From contig NZ_CP036268.1 in NCBI RefSeq assembly GCF_007744515.1, positions 3,456,712 to 3,520,711 of the forward strand: 64,000 bases of DNA, written 5' to 3'. This DNA is from Stratiformator vulcanicus. Lineage in GTDB: Bacteria; Planctomycetota; Planctomycetia; Planctomycetales; Planctomycetaceae. Below, piece after piece: positions 42,497 through 51,346 of the stretch (its first letter is position 1; every line of letters begins with the position of its first letter). A model generated the notes under the pieces. The model worked only from the letters and a program-made list of their open reading frames with translations. It was not told the DNA's origin and made no database searches. Both the position numbers and the translations under genes were made by a program.

Positions 42497-43840
42497 GTGA
42501 GTCTTAGACTGATCCTGCCGTCCGCCCTGATCGCACTCCTTGCCACAACCGCCCTCGCCGCCGACGGCCTTCCCGATGGTGCCGGGGACAACTGGCATCG
42601 CTGGCGCGGGCCGAACGGTGACGGGACCGCAGCCGAGGGGGCGACGCCGCCGATTCGTTGGAGCGAGACCGAGAACGTCAAATGGAAAACGAAGATCCCC
42701 GGCAGCAGCTACGCCACGCCGATCGTGTGGGAGGATCGCATCTACATGCTGACCGCCGTCGATACGGGCCGAAAGCCGTCGCGACCGGTGAAACCAGTGA
42801 GCGGCTATCAGAGCGCCGCGATGCCCACCACGTTGTTCGACTTTAAGGTCCTCGCACTCGATCGCAACAGTGGCGAAATCATCGGCGAGACCGTCTGCAC
42901 CACGCAGGTGCCGCATGAGCCGGGGCACAAATCGACCGCCTACGTGGCGTCTTCGGCGATCACGGACGGCGAACACGTCTACGCGTTCTTCGGCTCGCGC
43001 GGCCTCTACTGCCTCGACACCCGCGGCGAGATTGTCTGGAAGAAAGACTTCGGCAAGCAGGAAACACGTGCCGCCTTCGGCGAAGGGGCAACGCCCGCGC
43101 TCTATGGCGACACGATCGTCGTGCCGTGGGATCACGAAGGCCCTGACTTCATCGCGGCCCTTGACGCAAAAACCGGCGAGGAGAAATGGCGAGTTAACCG
43201 CGATGAGCAAACCACATGGGTGACGCCGCTGATCGTCCCGCCTTCCAATTATAAAAGCGGCGATCGCGTGCAGGTCATCATGAACGCCTCCAATCGCACG
43301 CGTAGTTACGACCTCGCCACCGGCGAAGAGATTTGGGAATGCGGCGGACAAGCCTCCAACCCCATCGCCACCCCCGTGACCGACGGCGAAAACGTTTACT
43401 GCATGACCGGATACCGAGGCTACGCGGTGGTCGCGATCCCCCTCGACTCCAAAGGCGACATCACCGGCTCCGAACAGATCGCGTGGTCCGAAACGTACTC
43501 GGCCCCCTATGTCTCCTCGCCGGTCCTCTACGAGGGCACCCTCTACTTTCCCAAGAGCCGTGACGCGATCTTAACAGTCCTGAATGCCAGAACGGGCGTA
43601 CCGATCGTCCGCCAGATGCGGCTCCCCGGCCTCGACACGACCTACGCCTCCCTCGCCGCCGCCAACGGCCACATTTATATCCCCGGCCGCAACGGCACGA
43701 CCTTGGTCTTAAAACACGGCGACCGCCCCCAGATCGTCGCCGAAAACAACCTTCCCGGCGGCATTGATGCCTCCCCGGTGATCGTGGGGAAGCAATTATT
43801 TCTTAAGGCAGGGGCGGATTTGTATTGCTTTGAAGACTAA
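42497..43840 (+). CDS. Secreted PQQ-type beta-propeller protein
   Basis: 447 residues from a GTG at 42497 giving a clean signal peptide ([17 protein letters not shown], cut near residue 22). The opening [20 protein letters not shown] is the standard start of this planctomycete/verrucomicrobial outer propeller family. Repeated blades follow ([56 protein letters not shown]). No PQQ or haem ligands are certain. Such proteins act outside the cytoplasm as scaffolds or accessory factors. A long antisense frame here is a shadow. Confidence 0.9.
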   Translation: MSLRLILPSALIALLATTALAADGLPDGAGDNWHRWRGPNGDGTAAEGATPPIRWSETENVKWKTKIPGSSYATPIVWEDRIYMLTAVDTGRKPSRPVKPVSGYQSAAMPTTLFDFKVLALDRNSGEIIGETVCTTQVPHEPGHKSTAYVASSAITDGEHVYAFFGSRGLYCLDTRGEIVWKKDFGKQETRAAFGEGATPALYGDTIVVPWDHEGPDFIAALDAKTGEEKWRVNRDEQTTWVTPLIVPPSNYKSGDRVQVIMNASNRTRSYDLATGEEIWECGGQASNPIATPVTDGENVYCMTGYRGYAVVAIPLDSKGDITGSEQIAWSETYSAPYVSSPVLYEGTLYFPKSRDAILTVLNARTGVPIVRQMRLPGLDTTYASLAAANGHIYIPGRNGTTLVLKHGDRPQIVAENNLPGGIDASPVIVGKQLFLKAGADLYCFED

Positions 43841-43873
43841 AATACCGGCCTTCACTCAAGTGAGACAGAGATT

Positions 43874-44266
43874 GTGGCCACCTACGAATACAGCTTGACG
43901 CAGCCGCCGGAAGAACCGCGCGAACGAGAGTTATGGCTGCAACATGCGGCCGGATTCATCATTTTCGAGGACGTCCGAGCGCATGCCCGTCGGCAAGTCA
44001 ATTCGGAACTGAATGGTTCGGCTCGCGAGGCCGCCTTCCAAGCCATTGACGACGCCGTCGGAGGATTAATGCAAATCTTGGACGGCGTCTCCGGCACGTT
44101 GAGCAACGATACGCATTCGGTGGGCCTGCGTGTGACAGTCGAACTCGAAGACGTTGCCACCGGCAAAAGTGTTTCAACGGTTGATCTGGCCGAAGGCGAC
44201 GGCATGTGCATGGGCTATCACGGCTGGCTTGAAGGTGACTACGGCGCTGAGCGACCTTTCGAATGA
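43874..44266 (+). CDS. Hypothetical protein, unknown function
   Basis: 130 residues from a GTG, 33 bases after the propeller gene's stop. An N-terminal helix pair (ERELWLQHAAGFIIFEDV, then REAAFQAIDDAVGGLMQILD) is followed by a beta region (HSVGLRVTVELEDVATGKSV) ending GMCMGYHGWLEGDYG. No signal peptide or known motif is seen. It may be co-transcribed with the propeller gene. Confidence 0.65.
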   Translation: MATYEYSLTQPPEEPRERELWLQHAAGFIIFEDVRAHARRQVNSELNGSAREAAFQAIDDAVGGLMQILDGVSGTLSNDTHSVGLRVTVELEDVATGKSVSTVDLAEGDGMCMGYHGWLEGDYGAERPFE

Positions 44267-44433
44267 CGCCAGTGAAGATAATCGCGCTGATTGAGTAGCT
44301 GATTGCAGTCTTGAAGAGCCACCGTATCCGAATGCGTGGTTAAGTTCAGCAGACTATCGATTGCCGAGCTTTGGTAGCCGTTGCAAGGCGGATTGCCACA
44401 ACGACTTATCCGAGCAACAACTCTGAGAGCGAC

Positions 44434-45675
44434 ATGTACCGCGAACTTCATCCCGCTTTGCAACGCTCGTACTGTTTCGTCGTGACCGCGACTATTCTGA
44501 ACCTCTTCGCCACAGTTGCGCATGGCGAAGAATTCCCGGCTGCACCGCCGGTGCCTTTGCAATCTCAATTAACGTTCTCGACGCCCAAGGCTGCTCGCAC
44601 CGTTGCAGAGTTACTCTCGCACCTGGCGACCGCTCAAGGTATGGAGATTAATTTCCCCTCTGACGAAATCGAACGCTCACTCTTCCGGCGTAAAGATCGA
44701 CCACTGAATCGCAAGCCGGTGACCGCGAAAAGCTATTGGGGCACGCTGAAACAACTTTGCGATCAATATGATTATCGGGTCAAACTATACAATCGGAATA
44801 AAATCGATTCCGACGACGGGGCAAGGATAAGTCGGGCTAAGATCGTCGACCGCTTTCTCCTAATACCGGCAATCGACAAATCTCCCTTCGTGGGCGACGA
44901 TCGCCGACACCTCGTCGTGGCCGCGAGGACGCCTCCCAATGACATTTTGTGGGACGCCGCCATCTGCTCGTCGGAATTGGTCAACGGCGAACACCGACTC
45001 TCATTGGCGAAAACGTCGAGGTATACATCCTACCCGATTTTCGGCGTCTATTCCTGGGGATCGCCGATTCCCGAGAAAGCAGAGTTGCCGTTGGGCAAAG
45101 GCCGATGGGAGCTACACGGAACGCTCCGAGCGTTTGTTTCCCGGAATCGCTGGTCGATTCCTCTGAGGGGCTCACGTGATTGGAAACTCGGGACTGTTGG
45201 AACGGTGAAGGTCGACGACCGTGGATTAGTTAAATCCTTTCAACTCGGTGATCACGGCAAGTTGGGACCGTTCGCTGACGCGAAGCAGCTCTACCGGATC
45301 GACATCATCACGTTGAACAAGGCAAATGCTGTCGTAACGGCGGACAATAATGAGTTGGAATATTTGTGGGATGAGCAGCTATGCGGCTCGCAATGGAAGC
45401 AGGTCTGCCGTCGGATGATTGGAAAATCTCTGGTCCGTCCGACCGAAGCACGATATCTGCTTGACAGCGAACCGCTTCCACTGAGCATGCTAACGCACCT
45501 GAAACCGAATCAAATTCAAATCGCCGTCTTCGATCGACCAGATAGCTTCGCTCAGACCGGCACGCCTACACTCGAGATCGGAGCGTTCATTCCTTTCGAA
45601 ACGGAATTTAAGCTCGATGTCGACGAGGTTGTCAGCCCTCGAAAAAATAAACAGCTATTGAAAGAGTCACCTTAA
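44434..45675 (+). CDS. Secreted protein of unknown function
   Basis: About 413 residues from the ATG at 44434; an earlier GTG (44371) gives no signal peptide. The N-terminus (CFVVTATILNLFATVAHG) is a likely signal peptide. The next 120 residues (TVAELLSHLATAQGMEINFP, then TAKSYWGTLKQLCDQYDYRV) recall the short secretin/STN-like alpha-beta module. The remainder is beta-rich, with WELHGTLRAFVSRNRWSIPL. No catalytic motif is recognised. Codon use is less GC-rich than that of its neighbours. Confidence 0.68.
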   Translation: MYRELHPALQRSYCFVVTATILNLFATVAHGEEFPAAPPVPLQSQLTFSTPKAARTVAELLSHLATAQGMEINFPSDEIERSLFRRKDRPLNRKPVTAKSYWGTLKQLCDQYDYRVKLYNRNKIDSDDGARISRAKIVDRFLLIPAIDKSPFVGDDRRHLVVAARTPPNDILWDAAICSSELVNGEHRLSLAKTSRYTSYPIFGVYSWGSPIPEKAELPLGKGRWELHGTLRAFVSRNRWSIPLRGSRDWKLGTVGTVKVDDRGLVKSFQLGDHGKLGPFADAKQLYRIDIITLNKANAVVTADNNELEYLWDEQLCGSQWKQVCRRMIGKSLVRPTEARYLLDSEPLPLSMLTHLKPNQIQIAVFDRPDSFAQTGTPTLEIGAFIPFETEFKLDVDEVVSPRKNKQLLKESP

Positions 45676-46170
45676 CCAACGGGGTTCCTTCCGAAGGTGA
45701 CGATATCGTAGCCAAAAACACCCGCCCCATCTTCTACACCATTCTCCTCGGCACGTGGGCGATCCTGTGGGTCGTCGCCTGCGTGCATGATCTGGTGTTA
45801 ATTCGGATCGAGCCGCGGCATTTTACGGAGTTTCATTATGATATTCCGTGGACCCGTGATCTTAATTTGCTGGCGGTTCTCTACGCGAGCGGGGCGTCGG
45901 TTTCGCCGGGGTTGTTCTTCGGGTTGCTGCTCTACTATTGCGGCCGCTGCGGGCCGGGGGCGAAGTGGCGGCCCCTCGGACTTTGTTGGTGATCGCCGGG
46001 GCCGTGCTCGCGGCTGTGGATGTCCTGGCGTGGTGTCTGGGGGCGAGGGCTTGGCAGCGGGTCGCCCTAGTTCACCCGGCGATGTTCTTCCGGAGTTCAC
46101 GCACGGAATTCTCACGACGCAAACGGTGCAATTGACGCTGGATGTCGCGGGGATCGGCGGGGATTGGTGA
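45651..46170 (+). pseudogene. Frameshifted small membrane-protein gene
   Basis: Protein-like sequence runs through three frames in order. First, YTILLGTWAILWVVACVHDL to GLFFGLLLYYCGRCGPG (stop at 45992) has two membrane helices, but the only usual start is a GTG at 45783 in mid-helix. Then PRTLLVIAGAVLAAVDVLAW and HPAMFFRSS in the next frame (stop at 46135). Finally HGILTTQTVQLTLDVAGIGG to 46170. Two single-base shifts near 45960 and 46100 would restore one three-helix protein of about 165 residues. The absence of a start codon is a further sign of decay. Confidence 0.5.
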
Positions 46171-46303
46171 CCTGCGCTGCGATCTGGCTGAGGCGATGGT
46201 CGAAGCAAGGTGAAAATTCTGTCGGCCGACCGGGCGGCTCGGGCGCATAATCCGGCTGATCACTTCTGCTCGCCGAAGTGCTTCAACTTTTTGAAATTGC
46301 TGA

Positions 46304-46332
46304 TTGACGGTTTCAGTTCGCAACAGTATTTT
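46304..46332 (+). promoter_or_regulatory. Sigma70-type promoter of the ArsR-AHSA1 operon
   Basis: TTGACG (46304-46309), a 17-base spacer, then TATTTT (46327-46332), 52 bases before the first start codon. The -10 box abuts the operator-like repeats. Confidence 0.6.
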
Positions 46333-46358
46333 ACCGTTCGGTTATGTAACCGTTCGGT
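46333..46358 (+). promoter_or_regulatory. Tandem operator-like palindromes
   Basis: Two identical copies of ACCG-TT-CGGT at 46333-46342 and 46349-46358, spaced 16 bases start to start, directly downstream of the -10 box. Each is an inverted repeat suited to a dimeric repressor. The ArsR-type protein encoded at 46874-47230 is the obvious candidate to bind here. Confidence 0.6.
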
Positions 46359-46383
46359 ACAGTACTCTGGAGGGACGTGAGCC

Positions 46384-46818
46384 GTGTCGAAGACTCTGAT
46401 TCAGCCGTATCTCATGTTCGGCGGGCGTTGTGATGAGGCGCTGGAATTCTATCAGCGGGCGATCGGGGCGGAGGTGCAGACGGTGATGCGGTTCAGCGAA
46501 AGTCCCGAGCCACCGGAAATGCCGCTGCCGCCCGGTTGGGATAACAAGGTCATGCACGCCGCATTCAAAGTGGGCGAGTCGCTCCTCATGTGCTCGGACG
46601 GCATGAGCACCGAAGTCGACTTCAAGGGAATCACGCTCGCCCTCTCGCTGCCGATGGTGGAAGAGGTTGGGCAGAAATTCAACGCCCTGGCCGAGGGCGG
46701 CAAGATCGAAATGCCGCTGCGAGAGACGTTCTATTCACCGAAGTTCGGAATGCTCTCCGACCGGTTCGGCATCGGATGGATGCTGCTGGTGTACTCGGAC
46801 GAGCAGGATGATGGTTGA
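46384..46818 (+). CDS. PhnB-like VOC-superfamily protein
   Basis: 144 residues from a GTG at 46384. The PhnB/glyoxalase-like opening IQPYLMFGGRCDEALEFYQR is followed by AEVQTVMRFSESP, HAAFKVGESLLMCSD and a C-terminal DRFGIGWMLLVY, the usual PhnB order. These dimeric beta-alpha-beta proteins bind metals or small molecules; physiological substrates are mostly unknown. First gene of a seven-gene operon controlled from 46304-46358. Confidence 0.9.
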   Translation: MSKTLIQPYLMFGGRCDEALEFYQRAIGAEVQTVMRFSESPEPPEMPLPPGWDNKVMHAAFKVGESLLMCSDGMSTEVDFKGITLALSLPMVEEVGQKFNALAEGGKIEMPLRETFYSPKFGMLSDRFGIGWMLLVYSDEQDDG

Positions 46819-46873
46819 GGCTCGGCGTTTAAAATAGCACTTTTAAGCCGAAGGATCGGCAGGTTGCGAAACG

Positions 46874-47230
46874 ATGCCAACACTCGACGCGACATTCTCC
46901 GCACTCGCCGATCCGACTCGCCGAGCGATTCTGCGCCGACTGTCAAAGGGGGAACGCTCGGTAACCGAACTCGCCGAGCCGTTCGACATGACCATGCCGG
47001 CGATCACCAAGCATCTTAAGGTGCTGGAAAAGGCCGGCTTAATTGAACGCGGACGGAAAGCGCAAACGCGTCCGTGCCGACTGGCAGCCGAGCCGCTGCG
47101 TGAAGCGCAGGAGTGGATCGACCAATACCGCCGGTTCTGGGAACAGAGCTTCGACCGACTCGATGATTACTTAAAAGAACTTCAACAAAACGAGGGCAGC
47201 GATGAGCGTACCGGCCGCCGGAAGAAGTGA
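46874..47230 (+). CDS. ArsR-family transcriptional regulator
   Basis: A 118-residue winged-helix protein: FSALADPTRRAILRRLSKGE, then SVTELAEPFDMTMPAITKHL as the helix-turn-helix and EKAGLIERGR as the wing. The metal-binding ELCVCDL motif of ArsR/SmtB is absent, so this is the metal-independent type usually paired with AHSA1 proteins. The next gene starts 29 bases before its stop, in another frame. Likely autorepressor through the ACCG-TT-CGGT palindromes. Confidence 0.93.
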   Translation: MPTLDATFSALADPTRRAILRRLSKGERSVTELAEPFDMTMPAITKHLKVLEKAGLIERGRKAQTRPCRLAAEPLREAQEWIDQYRRFWEQSFDRLDDYLKELQQNEGSDERTGRRKK

Positions 47231-48107
47231 AACGGATGAGCTGACCCTTCGCATGGAACGGACGTTCGACGCTCCGCGGGAACTCGTCTGGGCCGCATGG
47301 ACGCAGCGAGAGCACATTTCAAAGTGGTGGTGCCCGGAAGACTTTAAAGTCACTTCGGCACAGAACGATTGCACTCCCGGCGGCTCGTGGCGTTGCGGCA
47401 TGCAATCACCGGAAGGGGAGCAGCATGTCTGCGGCGGAGTTTATCGAGCGGTCGTTCCGCCACTGCGATTAATCTTCACGATGGCATGGGAAGACGAACA
47501 CGGCGAACTGGACCAAGCGACGACCGCAACCGTGACCTTCGAAGAGGTCGGCGATCAAACCTTGATGAAATTCGAACAAACCGGCTTCGCCTCGACCCAT
47601 GTCAGGAACGAGCACCACGACGGTTGGAGCGGGGCCTTCGAGAACTTGAAATATCTGCTGTCACGGACGCTCTTGCTGACGAGGAACTTCGACGCTCCGC
47701 GAGAACTGCTGTACGAAGTCTGGACCAAGCCGGAGCATCAGGTCCACTGGTGCGTCCCGCTCGACTACGAAATAATTTCCTGCGAAGACGACGCGCGAGC
47801 GGGCGGGACCTACCGGTGCGGCATCCGCGCCGCCGACGGCAACGAGTATTGGATGAGTGGCTGCTATCAAGAGGTCGTTCCGAGGGAGAAGCTGGTCAGC
47901 ACCTTCGCACTCGAAGATGAACAGGGCCGGCCGGGTCACGAATCGATCGTCACCGTGCGGTTCGAAGACCACGACGGCGGGACCCGGCTGACGTTCCTAC
48001 AGATGCTGTTCGAGAACGCCGCCGGCCGCGATGCTCATCACAAGGGCATGCTGAGCACGTTCGTCAAGCTGGAAAGCTATCTCGGACGGCTTCGCGTGAC
48101 CGCCTGA
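47202..48107 (+). CDS. Tandem AHSA1/SRPBCC-domain protein
   Basis: 301 residues holding two AHSA1-type START-like domains. Domain 1 (about 10-145) starts MERTFDAPRELVWAAWTQRE with SKWWCPEDF. Domain 2 (about 150-298) starts LTRNFDAPRELLYEVWTKPE with HWCVPLDYE. Each keeps the GGTYRCG-type strand and the closing C-terminal helix. The fold encloses a hydrophobic pocket, but ligands are unknown for most bacterial members. The 29-base overlap with the ArsR gene implies coupling. The duplication is internal, since single-domain paralogues follow in the same operon. Confidence 0.92.
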   Translation: MSVPAAGRSETDELTLRMERTFDAPRELVWAAWTQREHISKWWCPEDFKVTSAQNDCTPGGSWRCGMQSPEGEQHVCGGVYRAVVPPLRLIFTMAWEDEHGELDQATTATVTFEEVGDQTLMKFEQTGFASTHVRNEHHDGWSGAFENLKYLLSRTLLLTRNFDAPRELLYEVWTKPEHQVHWCVPLDYEIISCEDDARAGGTYRCGIRAADGNEYWMSGCYQEVVPREKLVSTFALEDEQGRPGHESIVTVRFEDHDGGTRLTFLQMLFENAAGRDAHHKGMLSTFVKLESYLGRLRVTA

Positions 48108-48146
48108 GCTTCGATCTTCTCTTAATCCTTAACGAAATTTCGAATC

Positions 48147-48647
48147 ATGGCTGACCTGCCGCAAGCTTCGGAAACGACGTTGGTGCTCACGCGAGTCTTT
48201 AAGGCCCCGCGGGAGTTGGTGTGGAAGGCCTTCACCGAAGCTGAGCATTTGGAGAAATGGTGGGGGCCGCGCGGCTTCACGACACGTGTCGAAGAACTCG
48301 ACTTCCGCGTCGGCGGAAAGACCCGGTACGTGATGACCGGCCCCGACGGGGCCGAGTATCCGGTCGAAGGCGTCTTTCAGGAGATCGTTCCCAACGAGCG
48401 GATCGTCAGCACCGACGAGTTCGCCGAAGACTTTCATCACCCCGAGTTGGGCGAGCTCCCCGAAGGAATGGTGGTTACTTTTTTATTCGACGAACTCGAC
48501 GAAAAGACTCGGTTGACACTCCGGATCGATCACCCGAGCGTTGAGAGCCGGAAGCAGCACGAAGACATGGGCGTCGTCGCCGGTTGGCATTCCAGCTTCG
48601 ACGGCCTCGATGAGTACCTCGCCTCGACTCTGGAGAACCAAACATGA
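48147..48647 (+). CDS. AHSA1/SRPBCC-domain protein
   Basis: 166 residues, one START-like domain: LTRVFKAPRELVWKAFTEAE, KWWGPRGFTTRVEELDFRVG, then a C-terminal MGVVAGWHSSFDGLDEYLAS helix. Its 3' end overlaps the DinB-like gene by four bases. Closest in form to domain 1 of the preceding tandem protein. Ligand unknown. Confidence 0.92.
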   Translation: MADLPQASETTLVLTRVFKAPRELVWKAFTEAEHLEKWWGPRGFTTRVEELDFRVGGKTRYVMTGPDGAEYPVEGVFQEIVPNERIVSTDEFAEDFHHPELGELPEGMVVTFLFDELDEKTRLTLRIDHPSVESRKQHEDMGVVAGWHSSFDGLDEYLASTLENQT

Positions 48648-49147
48648 CAACCATCGAAACGATTAAGGCAGCGTTGGAGCTTTGCTACAACTGGACCCAC
48701 CGGCTGGCCGCGGATTGTAAGGACATCGCGCTGACCTTCCCGACACCCAACGGAGGGAACCACCCCATGTGGGTCGTCGGCCACGCGGCTCACGCGAGTG
48801 CGGGGCTGTTATCCCTGATCGACGGCCGACCCAATCCGTATGCCGAATGGGATGCGATCTTTCAGGGCGGCACGCAACCGGTCGCTGACCCGACCAAATA
48901 TCCGCCGTATGAAGAAGTGCTCGCCGCCTATGAGGCGAGTCACCGTGCGCTGATCGAATACGTCGATTCGATCGACGAGTCGAAACTCGACGACCCGCCG
49001 GCGGTCGTGATGGAGGCCTTCGCCGACAATCCGGACTTTAAGACCATCGGCCGGCTGCTGCTGTTCATCGCGATGCACGACATGTCGCACCGCGGCCAAC
49101 TCGCCGACGCCCGCCGGGCCGCCGGTCGCGGACCGCTCGACTTCTGA
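48644..49147 (+). CDS. DinB-like four-helix metalloprotein
   Basis: 167 residues with the DinB/YfiT-type helical bundle. Probable metal ligands are H48 in WVVGHAAHA and the two histidines of the MHDMSHRGQLADARR segment near the C-terminus. Members include metal-dependent thiol transferases (bacillithiol, mycothiol or glutathione linked) and uncharacterised stress proteins. A thiol-S-transferase role is possible, as a BshB1-like deacetylase occurs elsewhere in the window (56985-57740). It overlaps the upstream AHSA1 gene by four bases. Confidence 0.88.
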   Translation: MTTIETIKAALELCYNWTHRLAADCKDIALTFPTPNGGNHPMWVVGHAAHASAGLLSLIDGRPNPYAEWDAIFQGGTQPVADPTKYPPYEEVLAAYEASHRALIEYVDSIDESKLDDPPAVVMEAFADNPDFKTIGRLLLFIAMHDMSHRGQLADARRAAGRGPLDF

Positions 49148-49182
49148 TCTTAAAGAATCTTAAAAACGAAAGTTACAATTTC

Positions 49183-50073
49183 ATGAATACCGCCCAATCG
49201 ACCGCTGATCGCGAAATCGTCATCTCACGCGTTCTGAACGCACCGCCCGAGCTGGTGTTCGACGTATGGACCGACGTGGAGCATATCTCCAACTGGTGGG
49301 GCCCCGAAGGCTTCACCACCACGACGCACGAGGCGGCGTTCGAACCGGGCGGCACTTGGCATTTCACCATGCACGGGCCCGACGGGACCGACTACCCGAA
49401 CCGCATCATGTTCGACGTGTTGGAGCGGCCGTCACGGATTGAGTATCGCCATACCGGCGAAGCCGCGACGGCCGATGTGAAGTTTAATTCAATAGTCACA
49501 TTCGAGGCGGTCGAAGCCGGGACGCGGCTGACAATGCGGATGGTGTTCGACTCGGCCGAGATCCGTGATCGGACCGAACGCGAATACGGGGCCGTCGAAG
49601 GATTTCAGCAGACCGTCAACCGGCTCAGCCGACAGGTGCGACATGCGCAGGAGAAGCGCGCCATCGAAGCGGTCATCGGCCGCTGGTGCGAGACCCTTTC
49701 CGCCCGCGATCTCGACGGTCTCATGGAACTCTATGCCGAAGATTTCGTGCTCTACGACGCGATTCCGCCTTACGTCTCACGGGGACTGGCCGCGTACCGT
49801 CAGAATTGGGAGCAATGCCTGCCTTATTTTCCCGACGAGTTCGGCTTCGATATTCGTGAGAAGGAAATCGAAATATCGGACGGCCTCGCCGTGGTGCATT
49901 TCATTCTAAATTTTACGTCGCCTGAAGAAAACCACCCTGCCACGCAAACATGGATGCGGGCCACGTCATGTCTGCGGAAGACCGACACCGGTTGGAAGTA
50001 TTTTCATGACCACGTCTCCGTGCCCTTTAATCCCGAGACGATGGCCGCCGTCACCGACTACGAGCCCAATTAA
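49183..50073 (+). CDS. AHSA1/SRPBCC domain fused to a SnoaL-like domain
   Basis: 296 residues. Residues about 8-150 form an AHSA1 domain (ISRVLNAPPELVFDVWTDVE, NWWGPEGF). Residues about 155-290 form an NTF2/SnoaL-like cone: EAVIGRWCETLSARDLDGLM, LYAEDFVLYDAIPP, then WMRATSCLRKTDTGWKYFHD. Both folds bind hydrophobic small molecules, so the fusion may place two pockets on one chain. Its TAA stop shares a base with the ATG of the next gene. Such fusions are less common than the separate domains. Confidence 0.88.
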   Translation: MNTAQSTADREIVISRVLNAPPELVFDVWTDVEHISNWWGPEGFTTTTHEAAFEPGGTWHFTMHGPDGTDYPNRIMFDVLERPSRIEYRHTGEAATADVKFNSIVTFEAVEAGTRLTMRMVFDSAEIRDRTEREYGAVEGFQQTVNRLSRQVRHAQEKRAIEAVIGRWCETLSARDLDGLMELYAEDFVLYDAIPPYVSRGLAAYRQNWEQCLPYFPDEFGFDIREKEIEISDGLAVVHFILNFTSPEENHPATQTWMRATSCLRKTDTGWKYFHDHVSVPFNPETMAAVTDYEPN

Positions 50074-50834
50074 TGCTTGAAATTCGCCACCTGAACTGCG
50101 GCTGGTTACAGTCGGGGTCCAATCCACGCGCCTCATGCCATTGCCTGCTGTTGCAACAGGGCGAGCGGCTCGTGCTGATCGACAGCGGCATCGGCCTGAA
50201 AGACATTGCCGATCCCGAGGGCCGTATCGGCCGGGAGATGCTCGATATCGCCGGTTTTCAATTTCACGAAGAGCTGACCGCCTATCGTCAGATTGAAGCG
50301 ATGGATCTTAATCCGGCGGGCGTGACCCACGTCGTCTTGACTCACGGCGACCCCGATCACACCGGTGGTCTCGCCGATTTCCCCGACGCGACAGTGCACC
50401 TTTCCGCCGAAGAGCTCGCCGCGATTGAAGCGGGCGATTTTCGGTATCCGCCGGCGCAGTTCGAGCACAGGCCGCGGTGGCGAGCCGTCGGTCCGTCGGA
50501 GCAGCACTGGTTCGAGTTTGAAGCGCGGCCGCTCGACCTGGGGCTCGACGGCTCCGTGCAGTTGATCCCACTTTTCGGCCACACGCTCGGCCACTGCGGC
50601 GTCGCCATTCAGAGTGATTCCGGCTGGCTGTTTTACATCGGCGATGCCTACTTCCTCCGGGGCGAGCTCACCGATCCCGATCACCCCGTCGGCAAACTCT
50701 CCGCGCAACGCGCCGTGAACGACCCGCAGCGTCGCACGACGCTCGAAACGCTTAAGCGACTGCATCGCGACCATTCCGATGAAATCACGATGTTCGGCTA
50801 CCACGATGAAACCGAGTTTTCGTTCAAGTCTTAG
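50073..50834 (+). CDS. Metallo-beta-lactamase-fold hydrolase
   Basis: 253 residues. The metal motif is LTHGDPDHTGG (residues about 89-99), where Asp replaces the second His of HxHxDH, as in several uncharacterised subfamilies. Later ligands are in FGHTLGHCG and YIGDAYF, with a final FGYHDE. The layout resembles lactonase-type MBL enzymes (YtnP/AHL-lactonase-like), so hydrolysis of a lactone or ester is plausible. Last gene of the ArsR-AHSA1 operon, joined by a one-base overlap. Confidence 0.88.
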   Translation: MLEIRHLNCGWLQSGSNPRASCHCLLLQQGERLVLIDSGIGLKDIADPEGRIGREMLDIAGFQFHEELTAYRQIEAMDLNPAGVTHVVLTHGDPDHTGGLADFPDATVHLSAEELAAIEAGDFRYPPAQFEHRPRWRAVGPSEQHWFEFEARPLDLGLDGSVQLIPLFGHTLGHCGVAIQSDSGWLFYIGDAYFLRGELTDPDHPVGKLSAQRAVNDPQRRTTLETLKRLHRDHSDEITMFGYHDETEFSFKS

Positions 50835-51254
50835 CGGACTCTCCTATAGGTCGCTGCCGCAGGCCCCTCCGCGGCGAGACGCCGAGCCGCGCAACCGGCT
50901 CCGCTCAGGTAGAGGACAGACGGTGCACCGCCTCTACTTACCCCGCTGGTGGGCGCAGCCGTAAGGCTGCGGTTACCCCCATGCAGCGGATGTTGCCGCG
51001 GCAAAGCTGCCGGGCGCGCGTCCGATTTTTTCGAAGTAGCTATCAGCTTTCGGCTATCAGCTCTCAGCAAGTAATGAGAGCCGAGAGCCGAGAGCTGAGA
51101 GCTGAGAGCTGAGAGCTTCAATTTGGGAGACCGTGTGTTTCACCCACGTAAAGATATTTGTTTGAAAAGGAGTGAGATCGACGCAGCGATTCCACCAGCC
51201 AGAACTTCACCACGCAGGTCAGTTTGATCAACCGGTTGGTCGACTAGAGCGAAA
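50835..51254. repeat. Non-coding region with short palindromes and 7-mer repeats
   Basis: No gene is seen. GCAGCCGTAAGGCTGC near 50957 is a small hairpin. Positions about 51040-51117 carry AGCTATCAGCTCTCAGC-type units, then tandem GAGAGCT/GAGAGCC units in the complementary sense, so the region can fold back on itself. Confidence 0.55.
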
Positions 51255-51346
51255 CCCCGTAAGTGTAGCGGGTTCAGGCGGCGATCCTTGCGAATACGCA
51301 GGCGTTGTGCGTCTGATAGCCGCCACAGATAGCAGGAAACTGCTCT
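51255..51346 (-). repeat. Structured 3'-end element, copy 2
   Basis: The inverted counterpart of 25431-25521, starting AGAGCAGTTTCCTGC on the minus strand directly at the stop of the glycosyltransferase-like gene. Differences from copy 1 cluster in the last 20 bases. Confidence 0.8.

Noticed and set aside
42227-43351. 374-codon open frame antisense to the propeller gene
   Set aside because: It mirrors the GC-rich codon pattern of the plus-strand gene, which has a signal peptide and propeller repeats. No Shine-Dalgarno or family is seen.
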